Source: Mortierella sp. BCC40632 (Eukaryota > Mortierellomycota > Mortierellomycetes > Mortierellales > Mortierellaceae). From it: 64,000 nt of DNA. Positions within the stretch are counted from its first letter, which is position 1; each line of letters starts with the position of its first letter. This document shows positions 35,888 through 47,190 of the stretch, in pieces. The stretch lies in the NCBI GenBank assembly GCA_011634665.1, contig WAEK01000002.1, positions 310,001-374,000 on the forward strand, in the 5' to 3' direction. Below the pieces are notes generated by a model. The model was not told where the DNA came from. It saw nothing but the letters and a program-made list of their open reading frames with translations, and made no database searches. The translations under genes were made by a program, and so were the position numbers.

Positions 35888-36065
35888 GCTTTCTCTCTCC
35901 TCCTTTATTGTGACTGTCCATAGTCCGAAATGTAAACATCTTTTTTTTTTTTTTTTTTTTTTTTTACAGGCAGACCATGCTTTTGCCATCTGTCCTAGAC
36001 ATCCATTAGCACTCCTCCATTCCCATTACTCCTCTTATCCTTTTCAAATATAATAACAATACAAA

Positions 36066-36761
36066 ATGGAAGCTCTTGTCGAAGGACCACAAGTTCAAGT
36101 GCGCTTTGTGACGCAGCAACGGCAATTTGCCATTCCAGAGACCCCTATCCAGACACCTGCAAATTTGAGAAGATATGGATTGTCGGAAATCATCAACCTT
36201 ATCCTCCAGAACGAAGGAGGTGAGCCTCTTAAGAGAGTCCTTTTTTTTCTTTTGCAGGAGAAGCAGGCATTCGGCTGTAGGAGAGGGGCCATAGGAAGAA
36301 GCCCTATGCTGATCTAGCTACTAACAGTGCACCCCCCATCTATCAATCACTTCGATGCCTTTTTATTTTTAATTTAGAGAAGCAAAGGCCGTTCGACTTT
36401 TTGATTGACGGCGAGTTCTTGAGGACATCACTTTTGGAGTATCTTAATGAGAAGGGACTGTCGACAGAAAACACCTTGACCATCGAGTATGTCGAGTCGA
36501 TGCTTCCACCAACACCTCTGTCATCATATGAACACGATGACTGGGTCAGTGCTGTTCAGGCCCATCACCCTGGAGGCTTCTTGACGGGATCATACGATAG
36601 TCACGTCCGACTCTGGAATAAGCAGGCTGAGTGCATTCAGACCCTTTCTGGACACTCTGGAGCTGTCAAGACAGTTCAGTGGCTCACCTCGGATGGTATG
36701 ATGATCCTCATGACTCGAATCATTTCGACCAAAGCTGGATCAGATGCTTTGAAGTTTGGAG

Positions 36762-36830
<69 letters not shown>

Positions 36831-37997
36831 AATGACTCGACATTCCTTTCTTACTCTTTTTTTTATGTTACTTTTACTCTCAATAGGCGACAACAGCACG
36901 TTCTTGTCGGGAGCATTGGATCGATCTATCTTGGCATGGGAATACAACAACAATGACAACAGTCACTCTATCTTGTACGAGTGCCGTGGCCACACAGGGG
37001 GTGTCCACAGCATTTCCTTGAACAGCGACGGCGATAAATTTGCCTCTGGATCTGCGGATGCTTCGATCAAGATTTGGACGACATTTGTTCCAAGCGTCAG
37101 CGACCATATTGAGGAAGTGGTAGAGACACGAAAGAAGAGGAAAACAGCCAAGGGCGACAGGATCTTTAAGGTATACATACGCCCAGATTCTTTTTCTCTA
37201 TCCCTAGGGGATCGTTTACTTGATGAAGTGAAAAGCTTTGGCAGCCGGACACGCACAAAAAAGGACAGGAGAGAGAAGGAGAGAAAAGGCTGATGGCACT
37301 AAATTTTGGTCGCTCATTCTCTGCGTCATAAATAGGCCCCTATTGCTACACTCTCTGCACACACGGGCCCAGTTTCCGCCGTTGTTTTCCACCCAACCTC
37401 GACAGATACTTTGTACAGTGCTGGCTGGGATCATTCAGTTCGTGTTTGGGATGTTGAGAACCATGTGAACCTTTCTAGCAAGGTAGGTTAAGCTAAACAT
37501 TAGAGACCGACGTCAATACTCCTCCAAATCCCGGGGGTTGACCCTTTTTGATGCCCGAGTTGTACTCATGTGCTCATCTCAATGTTTAATTTCCATCCTT
37601 ATAGAACTGCGAGAAGGTCGTACACTCTTTGGATTATTCTCAGCACAGTGGATTGTTGGCCTCGGGACACGCAGACCCAACCATTCGCCTATGGGATCCT
37701 CGCTCAGAGGATTCTTCCGTGGTGAAGCAGTCGCTGAATGGTCACCAAAACTGGGTTTCGTCGGTTTCTTGGTCGCCCTCGTCGGCGTTTATGCTGGCCA
37801 GTGGTTCGTATGATGGTCTTATCAAAGTGTGGGACATTCGTGCCAAGGGCGCATTGTATACCCTGACGCACGGCAAGGGAGGCAAGAAGGTGTTGAGCAT
37901 TGACTGGACCAACGACATTTTGCTTTCCGGAGGTGAAGACAACCAGATGAAGATCCATCGACTTCAGGACATGGCCGGTCTTTCCGAATCCAATTAG
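36066..37997 (+). CDS. YTM1: Ribosome biogenesis WD-repeat protein Ytm1 (WDR12)
   Basis: Five exons: 36066-36219, 36378-36695, 36887-37170, 37336-37482 and 37605-37997, giving 431 residues. The N-terminal NLE domain is at about 9-75 (VQVRFVTQQRQFAIPETP) followed by seven WD40 repeats such as SGSYDGLIKVWDIRA and LASGHADPTIRLWD. The inter-repeat RKKRKTAKGD basic segment is typical of Ytm1. It forms the PeBoW-type complex with Nop7 and Erb1 and is removed by Rea1 during 60S maturation. Intron 2 contains a perfect T/A palindromic tract followed by (GA)n. The spacing after the glutamyl-tRNA synthetase gene is 178 bases on the same strand. Confidence 0.95.
36763..36830. repeat. T-run/A-run palindrome plus (GA)n in YTM1 intron 2
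   Basis: About 15 T are followed directly by about 27 A and then a (GA)n run. In the transcript the U/A runs can pair into a hairpin. The tract lies between the donor at 36696 and the acceptor at 36886. Confidence 0.85.
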
Positions 37998-38574
37998 AAC
38001 CTTGCATGCACCACACCGCCCTTTCCACTCCTTAGAAACCTCTAAAAAGAAAATATATACATATAAAAAAAAGAGCTATCTCGATAGGAACAGCCACCCT
38101 GTCTTTTAACCCGAGCTATAATGTGGGCTGATCGCCATGTCGTTGGCATGGTCCTGCGAAAGGGGAGAGATGGAGAAGGGGGAGAAGGAGCTGTCAGCTG
38201 CCTTCACCAGCCCGACAAGAAAAAAAAGGGGGGGAGGGGAGCGCTACCAGCCGTCTCACACACGCACGCATGCCTGCACGCTGCCTCGCACTCACTCTGT
38301 ATTCGCCTGTGCGCGTGCGGCTGCTCACGCGCCACCAACCCAACCCCTGCAAATATACTTTGTTCCCCTTTTCCTTCTACTCCCCCTTCGACTTTGACAC
38401 ACAACCGCTCTCCCGCTCACTCTTGACCATTCTCTCTTTCTCTCTTTTCTCTTTCTTTCTCATCTCTTTTCCTCACTCTTGGTCTCTCCCCGAACACCCT
38501 CCCCCCCCCACTCTACTCTCGCCTCACTCTCTTCAGATCACCGACAACCCACACACTACCTGAATCCTAAAGCC
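37998..38574. other. Intergenic and promoter region upstream of the protease
   Basis: It contains the YTM1 3' end, CA/TG-rich sequence around 38255-38345 and a long pyrimidine-rich leader (38355-38530) that ends 45 bases before the proposed protease ATG. No TATA box is clear. Confidence 0.5.
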
Positions 38575-40805
38575 ATGCTGGAAGAAAAGATTTTCTCGTA
38601 AGGACAGGATAGAAGCCAGTCTTGGCCCTGCCTGTCCAGGCAATGTGCAGGACCCTGCTCTTCATCCTCTAACAAGCACCCGTCATCCCGTCCTCTCTAT
38701 TTTCTTTTTTTTTTTTTTTTTTTTTTTTTCTTCTTTCTACTTTTCTTCATTTGCGGCACGGGCAACATTGAATTTATATTATTTTTTTTGCGGGACCAAG
38801 GCTCCAGTTAACATACAACCCCAACTATGAGCCTCGAACGCGCGAGGCTTGTATCCATGCAGCATCGAGGCATATCCCTCCAGCCACCAACACGGGGGTC
38901 CTCAGTCGGCTAAAGATGGATGCAGAGTCGAACATCAGCTCTCCCAATGTTGAGAGCCTGACTGACGTGGCGCGGGACATTCAATATTATGCCGAAGGTA
39001 AAAAAGAAAAGAAAAGAAAAGAAAAGAAAAGAATTGCTTGAGGAGTCAATAGGGATGGAGCCAAGGGATTTTCTTTCTTTTTTTTTTCTTTCTTCATTAC
39101 TAACTATCCAATGAATTTTCATTCACGAATCAGTCGAGATTGGCTCCAACGAACAAAAGTTTCGACTTAATTTTGATACGGGCAGCAGTGATCTCTGGGT
39201 ACCAGACTCGGGTTGCAAAACCTCACAAGCAAAATTTGACAGGACACAGTCGAAATCATTCCAAACCGTCAAGGGCAAATTTCAGATTGGGTAAAAAAAA
39301 AAAAAAAAAAAAAAAAAACTTGATTTTTCTCTGCTTCAACTTGCATTCCTCCCTGGTTCCTCCAAGGCGCCGCCTCAGTCTTCTAACTCCTTCCTCTGTT
39401 TCTGGGCATTGATGAAAATAGATATGGAGATGGTTCAAGGGTTCTGGGAGTTCTTGGTCAGGATACAGTTTATGTTGCAGGACTCAGAATTGAGAACCAG
39501 GTGTTTGGACTAGCGACCAGACTTTCGACATCCTTCAGCAACGATGTTATTGATGGGATCTTGGGACTAGGGTATAACACGATTGCATGTGTCCCTGGTA
39601 CCAAGACAGTAATGGACAATCTAATTGAACAAAAGCTGATCAAGGAACCCTTGTTCAGGTATATTTTTTTGAGACTTTGTTTTATCTCTTGCAAAGTATC
39701 CGGGATATCTCTTAAATTTCTAATCACTTGCCTGTATTCATTTTTATTCCATCTAGCGTCTGGCTTGGAAGAAGTACTGAAGGAGGAGGAGGAGGTAAGC
39801 AATTCTTTGATCTCCTCAGCAAGGAGATTTTGGGAATCTCTTTCTTTTCTTTTCTTTTTCGCTCGAAGCACGGTACTTATTCAAACTTCCCCGACATTAG
39901 AGTACCGATTTGGAGGATATGATCGGGAGCGATATGAGGGCCAGCTAACTTGGGTACCCGTCACTTCCAAGCGATATTGGCAACTTGCCTGCGAAGGCGT
40001 CTTTTTTGGCGACAAGGATCTTGAAATGAAGGGCAAATGCATCATTGACACAGGTAAGGAAAACCATTTGCTTACTCGTACCATTTTTTTTCGCCTCCGC
40101 CCTCCACCCCTAGTTTGAAAGTAATTGCTGACCATGGATCTATACGTGCCCTCCGAATCGATCGGATAGGAACCACATTGGTGATCGTCCCTACCAAGGT
40201 TGCCAAGGCAATTCATGACAATATACCCGGTTCTATGTATGATCGCAACCATGGCTGGATCGTTCCTGACACGCCCGAGACAGCTGCCCTAAGTCCCATT
40301 CAGTTTGTCCTTGGAGGAGCCAAGTTTGAGGTTGTGATGAAAGATATGATGCGCGAACCTGTTGAAGATAAGAAGGGTTTTGTTTATTCGGGCATTGGAA
40401 GCACTGATTTCGTCGTAAGTTGTACTATTTTTTTTCTTTTTCTTTTTTTATTGCGGGTTATCCGATCTTCTGGCCATTTGAACTCATGTCCGTTGTGCTG
40501 CCACTTTGATGAATAGAACATTTGGATCCTAGGAGATGTATTTATCAAGCAAAACTATGTAAGTCTCCACTTGACTAAAACAAGGAAATGAAGTATCCCT
40601 CCTGCTTCATGGTGAGCTGACCTCTATTGCCAATTCTCTACTTTTGTAGTGTGTGTTCGACCTGGGTCAAGACAAGGTTGGTATTGCAAGGTGTATACCA
40701 CCAGCCAGGGTACCCATCTCTGAACTGCAAGAGATGAAAGAAGAAGAGACTTTCAACACGAACACGCCAAAAATGCGCGGGTGTGTACAATGCCCGATTA
40801 TGTAG
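38575..40805 (+). CDS. Pepsin-family aspartic protease zymogen
   Basis: Nine exons proposed: 38575-38597, 38801-38997, 39134-39290, 39422-39658, 39757-39791, 39901-40053, 40170-40414, 40517-40558 and 40650-40805, giving 414 residues. Both catalytic motifs are present: DTGSSDLW in exon 3 and DTG/TTLV split across the junction of exons 6 and 7. The flap YGDGS and the Gly loop GLGY are intact, as is the FSVWLGRS segment. A propeptide-like LTYNPNYEPR segment precedes the core. The 23-nt first exon (MLEEKIFS) fits by phase and Kozak context but gives no signal peptide, so the N-terminus is uncertain. After the usual C-terminal WILGDVF and VFDLGQ the protein has an extra tail of about 35 residues; an alternative last intron donor at GTGTGT near 40780 would change it. 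It is probably vacuolar, secreted or membrane-linked. Confidence 0.85.
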
Positions 40806-41228
40806 AGAACTATAAATTCGGTCCCCCTCTGGAAAAAAAAATCAAGCTCCTTGTCTTCCTTTTTTCTTTTTCTGTTGGCAGGCTTCGTCCGCATTCAACC
40901 AGCACAAAGCTTTTCTGAGGAGACTATTTGCTCTTTTTTTTTCTCTCTTCATTGGTTCTTCATGTTCATTACGAACATGTTCTCTGATGAGAGAAGAAGA
41001 GTCACTGGATGCGAAATTCCACAGAACAGACTCATTCTCGGTCTTTAATGACTCGGTGCCCAAGTACTGGCCTTGCCGGGACAGATACGGATCGTACATT
41101 TCCCTTTTTTTTTTTTATTATTATTAATATTAATGAACCAAAGAAGATGATGGATGTGGTGGGGTCTTTTGGCATGAAAAAAAAAAAAAAAAAAAAATAG
41201 AGAGAGAGAGAGAGAGCGTGTGTATGTG
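40806..41228. other. Convergent 3' region of protease and APC10
   Basis: It contains several T-rich and A-rich tracts (41105-41118, 41177-41198) and a (GA)n run at 41199-41217. No gene is supported, although a possible extra protease exon could lie around 40880-40920. Confidence 0.45.
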
Positions 41229-42271
41229 TCAACGAGCATCTGCATACTGCTGGAGATCAGTCGCAGAGAATGGCAACTCGACTTTTTCAGACGAGGATGG
41301 CCTAACAGATCCCAGTCAGCAGTGGATCAGACAATTTGTTAGCATTCATGATTCTCCCTTCCCTTTGATCCAACCAAAAAAAAAAAAAAAGTAACCATTC
41401 GGACGACCTACTCGCGTGTTGAGAATAGCTTTAGTTGCCGGAGATGTGTATCCTTTCCAGCACTGTAGTTGGCTAGGACAGCGAGCTGGAGGAGAAAGAC
41501 CCGAGGTGGTCGGCCACTTGAACAATCCAAAAAAAAAAAAAAAAGACTTCAGTCCTCAGCTTGTCTTTTACCCTTGCTCACTTCCTGGTCGCTCTTCAAT
41601 CACAAAATGACCTTTAGCATCTTCCTACCTGCCAGGTGCATCTTCGAGGTTGATGTTGACCCATCCCGTGATAGGATCGATGTCTACACAGATAAGTTCC
41701 TTGAGATCATTGTACGAAGTGCCAGCTCGAACACTCACTCGTTGTGGCGTATAACTTTCATCCTGCCTCACGTCGATGTAGAAAGACAGTTGCTAAGAGT
41801 TCGCGCGACCCCCAGGTAAAAAAAAAAAAAAAAATCAGCCAGACGAAAAAAAAAAAAAAAAAAAAAACTCTACAGAGAACAGAGAACTCTGACTCCAAAA
41901 GGAGTGAGATCACGCATGTTCCAAGGGAATGTCAAAACCATTTACCTGAACTGGAGTCTTTTTCTCGAAAAGCATATTGACAAGGTGAGGTTGACTACCT
42001 TCTGATCTATTGAGACAAAGACTACTTGTGAGTTTTCTCACCTCCGGTAATCCTCCTCTCTTTTTCTGTGTGTATGTGTTTCTCGGTAGAACATTGAACA
42101 GAAAAAAAAAAAAAAAGCGGCAAGCGAGTAAGCATACTGCCAATAGGTATCAAGGTTGTTGTCACGGAGCATCTCGATGCCATGATTGAACTTTGCTGAA
42201 GAAAGAGACCAGATCGCACGTCGCCCAATCTCGATCTTGTCCTTGGAATCGAGTTCGGCACTTGTCATCAT
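41229..42271 (-). CDS. DOC1: Anaphase-promoting complex subunit 10 (Doc1)
   Basis: Five minus-strand exons: 42271-42138, 42006-41946, 41792-41629, 41516-41412 and 41301-41229, giving 178 residues, very close to human APC10. The DOC domain is complete: IGRRAIWSLSSAK, LRDNNLDTYWQ, GSQPHLVN, DESYTPQRVSVRAG, ITGWV, LLQLAVLAN and GKDTHLRQLKL. The subunit binds substrate degrons together with the co-activator and makes APC/C processive. The start is the Met-Met pair; an in-frame ATG at 42322 would add 17 residues. The C-terminus ends Asp-Ala-Arg rather than the Ile-Arg tail that docks on a TPR subunit in animals. The exon 4 acceptor is CAAG, and introns 1-4 hold several poly-A/T runs. Confidence 0.92.
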
Positions 42272-42322
42272 GAAAACTCTTTGTCCATGAAAGCACTCTT
42301 CTGTCAGAGAAGGTAATTTCAC

Positions 42323-43675
42323 AATGGAGTTTCCAAGCCAAGCATGCTGAAATCAGATCCCTTTTTGGCGAAAAAAAAAAAAAAAAAAAGCACTACGGCA
42401 TCGAGCACATACTCCACTGTGTGGGTCCGCAGCGCCTTTGGGGAATGGGGCTGAGCCACGAGTCACGAAATGTCGTTTCGAAAAAAAAAAAAAAAAAGAC
42501 TTGACTGCGCGTCCACCCCAAGATCTCGACCCCATCTTGGACTATTCCGCTCTCCCGTCCTGGACTGGATTCGCGGTTTTCTCCTGCATTCGGGATCGAT
42601 CTCTCCTTGCAGTGGACCAAGGGCTCCCAATCTGTTGCAATTTTCCTTATTCCTCTTCAGATATACCAAGATGCATTCGTCATCGAAACGAACAGCTCTT
42701 TGTTGTATTAAAATCGCGTGCTGTCCTCAAAGGAGACAAGAGAGAGGGGCATGGAGGAGGAAGGGGGCCTCCTATTGAAAGAAAGGTTGGATGGAGAGAG
42801 GCAGCAGGCGTATCAACTGACGTGCATTCCTTGGAAAGGAAAAAAAGAGAGAAAAATGAAGCCCGGTCGAGCAGGATGTTTTCTGTTCTTCGCTTGAGGC
42901 ACTAGTCGATGTCACAGCTAGTTGCCACTTGAAGCAAGGCATGGAGGGGGTTGGGTGAATGCATGAATGCTGGTCCCATGCAGAAAATGATCCCTTCATA
43001 CAACTGAGGTAAGGGCGGTCGGGATGACATGAAGGAAAAGGAAAAAAACAAACGGGGTCCTTCCTTGCTTTTTTAGGGTCGCGGATCCCACTTTATATTT
43101 ATATATTTTTTCTTTCTCACCCGTCTCTCCATGAGATCCCTGATTCCACGACTCCTTCTTGCTTGCCCGTATGTGTGCGCTGCGTGCATGTTTGTGTGTG
43201 TTTATCTCTAGCACAAAAGGCCCTTACCTGTTCAGATGAACCGTATCTCAATAGACTCGAAAGAACGGGTCGTAGAATGAACAGAGTTGATTTCTCAAAG
43301 GCCACTAGTGCTTAGAGCAGACTATCGACAGCAAGGTATGTTTCCCAGAACTCTTACATCGCAACAATCGAGCGATCATTACAAAGAGACATTGACTAAG
43401 CCAGAGGAGTAGTGGGGCTGTACTTTTATCCGCCACAGACAGAGCGGACAAACCACATTTGTAGGACAAGGACAGGCAGCAAAAGACTAACAGACGGACA
43501 GGCGTTATGGATAGAACGTTGAGAGGTGTGGGGAGCAGGGCGAATACTGTCATTGGGCTTGGTTGGGCCCAGGACGCATTCCTACGTCTCGTCTCGGAAG
43601 TAATGTGATGCGAGCCAGGCACTGACCTGCGGCCTATCAGAGAAGTCCGTTTTGAGAGTATTTTAACGCCTGCAC

Positions 43676-43707
<32 letters not shown>

Positions 43708-43950
43708 CTCTTGCTTCATCGTCCTCCTCCTCCTCCTCTTCTTCTTCTCTAGCCAAGCAACTTTTCTCCCATTCTCCCATTCTTTTTCTCCTACCCAACA
43801 ATTTGCCTTTGTGTTCCATACCCAATTCTTTGACAAATCCCATCCTTTGCAAGCCAAGAACCGCCTCTCAACAAAGAGTCAATTGACTAGTTTCTCTCCT
43901 CTCTCTTTCTCCTGCCTCACCCTCCTCTTCCAAGCTTGCTCTTCTCAGCC
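42323..43950. other. Divergent intergenic region APC10/URC4
   Basis: A 1.6-kb region with A and T tracts (42371-42389, 42481-42496, 43680-43707) and a CT-rich leader before URC4. Open frames here lack splice support or recognisable motifs. I see nothing else. Confidence 0.45.
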
Positions 43951-44849
43951 ATGTCGCCGCTGCCTAACGCCTCGGAGACAGTGACCTATCTCAAATCGCT
44001 GCCAGCTGTCCGTGATCGTGCCGAACAAGTCTATGCCAAGGCTGAGGCGGGACAACTCAAGCACTTTGACGTGGACTTTACAAAACTGAAGGAGGTCGCC
44101 CAGTATGTGGTCTCACTCATCAAGCGTGACTATGAACCCAAGGAGATTTCCAACATCCCACCACATACGCGTCTTCGACACTTTGATGTGGGAAATGTTG
44201 ATCGTATCCAACAGTTGGTCGATAGCTGGAAGGGTCGAGTCGATACCCTTGAGACGGTCAGGAGACTGATTGATTTGACAGTCGTTTCTGTTCTCCTGGA
44301 TGCCGGTGCGGGTGACCGGTGGACTTTTGAGGTCAAACCCGACAATATCCAAAAGGTTTCCAGAGCGTACTCGCGGTCTGAGGGACTTGCTCTGGCCTCA
44401 CTCAACATGTTCAAGGAAGGACGGTTCTCGAGCGACATTCACCGTAGTCACCAGGTCGATGGTAAGTTTAGCGTATGTGTCTGTCTGTGTGTGCGTATGC
44501 GTGTGTGAATGTTTGTGTGTGTGGTGGTGAATGCGTGGGATCGGTGCTAGATAATGCAGTTTTGAGAGGCTCTCGCAGGATACATCTCCGCTACACTTAC
44601 CTGGGAGTAGTGTCGGCAACTCTTTGATGGCCAAGGGAATGATGTTGCATACGTGTGCACTGTTCAAGTGACGTGGGAAACTTTGTGGGCGCAAGGCCCC
44701 ATCCCATCGCTTTGGCGAGATGGTGTTCACAAAATGGCTCCTCGTGTCCCTTTCCACGCACCCCCTCCTCTCTCTTTTCTTCTCTTGTCCATCAATGGAG
44801 AGAGATAGAATGCAAAGCGTTGCCGCTATCTCTCTATCTCTCCCCTTTT

Positions 44850-44884
<35 letters not shown>

Positions 44885-46803
44885 TCCTTTCCGGGTCCCT
44901 GGACAAGGAGCGACAATGCAGTCTCCCAACTACACCATACGCGCATCTCTTTTTGACTGCTGTCATTTCACTCTTTTTTTTTTTTTTCTTATTCCTTTCC
45001 TTTGAACAAGATCGTACCATGTTATTTTCAGAGATCCCAGTCCTTTCGCCCATCCAGATTTACCTCCTCTTTCTCTCTCTGTTATTTATTTCTTTTCCAA
45101 GAACTTCTTTTTGCCCCCTTCTTTGTTGCACCTGAAGCACTCTATTCATTGAAACGCACGATCCGATTTGCAACAAAACACTCAAGGGACTTATTTGGGA
45201 TGCGCAATGGGAGCAAAAAGTGAAAAAAAGGGGGTTCTTATGTTGCGCCTTGGGCGTTCGGGGATCCATGTCCCATTAACCTTGCGCCCTGCCTTCTCTC
45301 CCTTTTCTCTCTCTCTCTCTCTCTCTCTCGGCTCTTGGCTCCCTTATTGGTCACGTTACCTCTCGGGGAAAAAAAAATGCGTCCTCTTCCTCAAATCAGC
45401 GGATGGCCTGTGCAACCTGCCACTTGAGAGCCTCAAGGCGGGATTCCAGGTCGACGATCAAAAGAACCCCTTGTTGGGTCTTGAAGGCCGCTGGGAATTA
45501 CTCCGACGACTCGGGCATGCACTCAAGCAACACCCAGAGTACTTCTCCTTGGGTGAGAATTCGGTAAGTCCTTTTTTTTTTTTTTTTCTTTTTTCCTTGC
45601 TCAAAAAAAAAAAAAAGTCTCCTAACAAGAATGAGAGGTATCGCTCTTGACCAACCCGAATAGCCGATCCGTCCTGGAAACATGGTTGGTACGTTCTCAT
45701 ACATAATATGCCCTTGGAATGCAAAGGACTTGGCAAAAAGAAAAAAGAAAATGGCTGCATTTGCCAGATAAACACTTGACTGACCCCCTTCTCCTCCTCT
45801 CCCTTTACTCCTTCTCTCCCCCTCGCATGCGATCTACCATCTAGACTATCTGGTTAAGGAAGGAGCCCGTCGGCCCGTGATTCCCATCGAGTCATTGTTC
45901 AAGGTAGTCATTTATGGCTTTGCAGAGATTTGGCCAACATCCCGTACTACATATCAAGGAGTCTCTCTAGGCGATGTCTGGCCCTGCGATGCCTTGCTAC
46001 GTCCCGATGCGCCTGCAGACTCGACGGATCATTATGTTCCCTTCCACAAGTTGTCGCAGTGGATGACCTATTCGATCATGGAGCCTCTAGAGACTCTGTT
46101 GAACGTCGAGTGGGAGAATGCTAGCCTGTTGACAGGTCTTCCCGAGTATCGCAATGGTAACGCCGCACTTTTTGCTTCGTATGGAGAGAGGAAGAGAGAG
46201 AGAGAGAGAGAGAGAGAGCAGAGCAAGGGATAGGGAGTGAAAGAAGGAGAGACAAGACACGGAGGCAGTGAAAAATGTAGGCTAACGTGTGGTTTTTACT
46301 ATTATTGCTATTTCTCTGGATCTAATGGACAATAGGTGGCCTTTTGATTGACCTTGGATTCTTGACATTGAAGGAGAGCGACGAGGCTCGAGGATTGACT
46401 AACTATAAGAACAACTCGACCAAGCCTGGTCAACCCGCTGTTGAGGTTGTCCCAACCTTTGAACCTAGTGATCCTGTCATCATTGAATGGCGTGCCATGA
46501 CTGTTGCTACCTTGGATCGTATCGCTCAAGAAGTCCGAACGCTGCTTGGACTTCCAAAGCTTACGCTTGCTCAGGTTCTTCAGGGTGGAACCTGGAATGT
46601 AAGCCTCTCTACCTCTCTTTTCATTTCTTTTTTAGTGACAGTGTTGTGTAACCTGGAAGAGTGTTTGGTGACCATGCTCATTCTCTTTCTTTCTTTTTTT
46701 TTTTTTTTTTGTTCTATAGGCTGGACGAGAGATCGCGTCCGTGTCGCGTCCCAATACCAAGGGTCCACCAATTGCCATCTTGAGCGACGGCACCTTGTTT
46801 TAA
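43951..46803 (+). CDS. URC4: Uracil catabolism protein Urc4 (DUF1688)
   Basis: Six exons: 43951-44461, 45400-45563, 45664-45688, 45845-46156, 46336-46598 and 46720-46803, giving 452 residues. The start ATG follows TCTCAGCC. The protein matches DUF1688: HFDVDFTKL, HTRLRHFDVG, VVSVLLDAGAG, YSRSEGLALASL, EGRWELLRRLG, EIWPTSRTTYQGVSLGDVWP, HKLSQWMTYS and a short C-terminus ending LSDGTLF. Urc4 is needed for the URC route of uracil breakdown described in Lachancea kluyveri; its exact reaction is not settled. The third exon is only 25 bases (PIRPGNMV). Intron 1 is long (938 bases) with TG and poly-T tracts. It is convergent with mitochondrial uL14. Confidence 0.92.
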
Positions 46804-47068
46804 TTCAAATACTCTCTCTCTCCACATTCACACACAAACACAAACACACGTACTACAGAAAGAGAGGGGGAAGAAAGGGAGATTCCATTTTTATTTTTAT
46901 TTTTTTTTTTTTTTTTTTTTTTTTACAGTCGTCTATCTGAACAGGAGAAAAGCAAGGATCATCATGGGGGGGAGATTGTACCAAGATCATGTACATACGA
47001 TGACAAAGAAAGGACAAGGATTTTTTTTTAATTGTTTGAGAATAAAAAAAAAAAAGGAAAACAAATAA

Positions 47069-47106
<38 letters not shown>

Positions 47107-47190
47107 GCGGATATCAAAAGAAGAGGCACGAAAAGAAAAAAGAAAAAAAAATTGAAAATGAAAATAATATATTGAAAAAGTACAGAGACT
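46804..47190. other. Convergent 3' region of URC4 and uL14m
   Basis: It holds two long T tracts (about 46899-46924 and 47077-47103) and A-rich stretches between two converging stop codons. They are likely transcript ends. No gene is seen. Confidence 0.5.

Noticed and set aside
40780..40920. Additional 3' exon of the aspartic protease
   Set aside because: A GTGTGT donor and a TTGGCAG acceptor would fit phase and give a short different tail, but the uninterrupted frame with its own stop is simpler; unresolved without cDNA.
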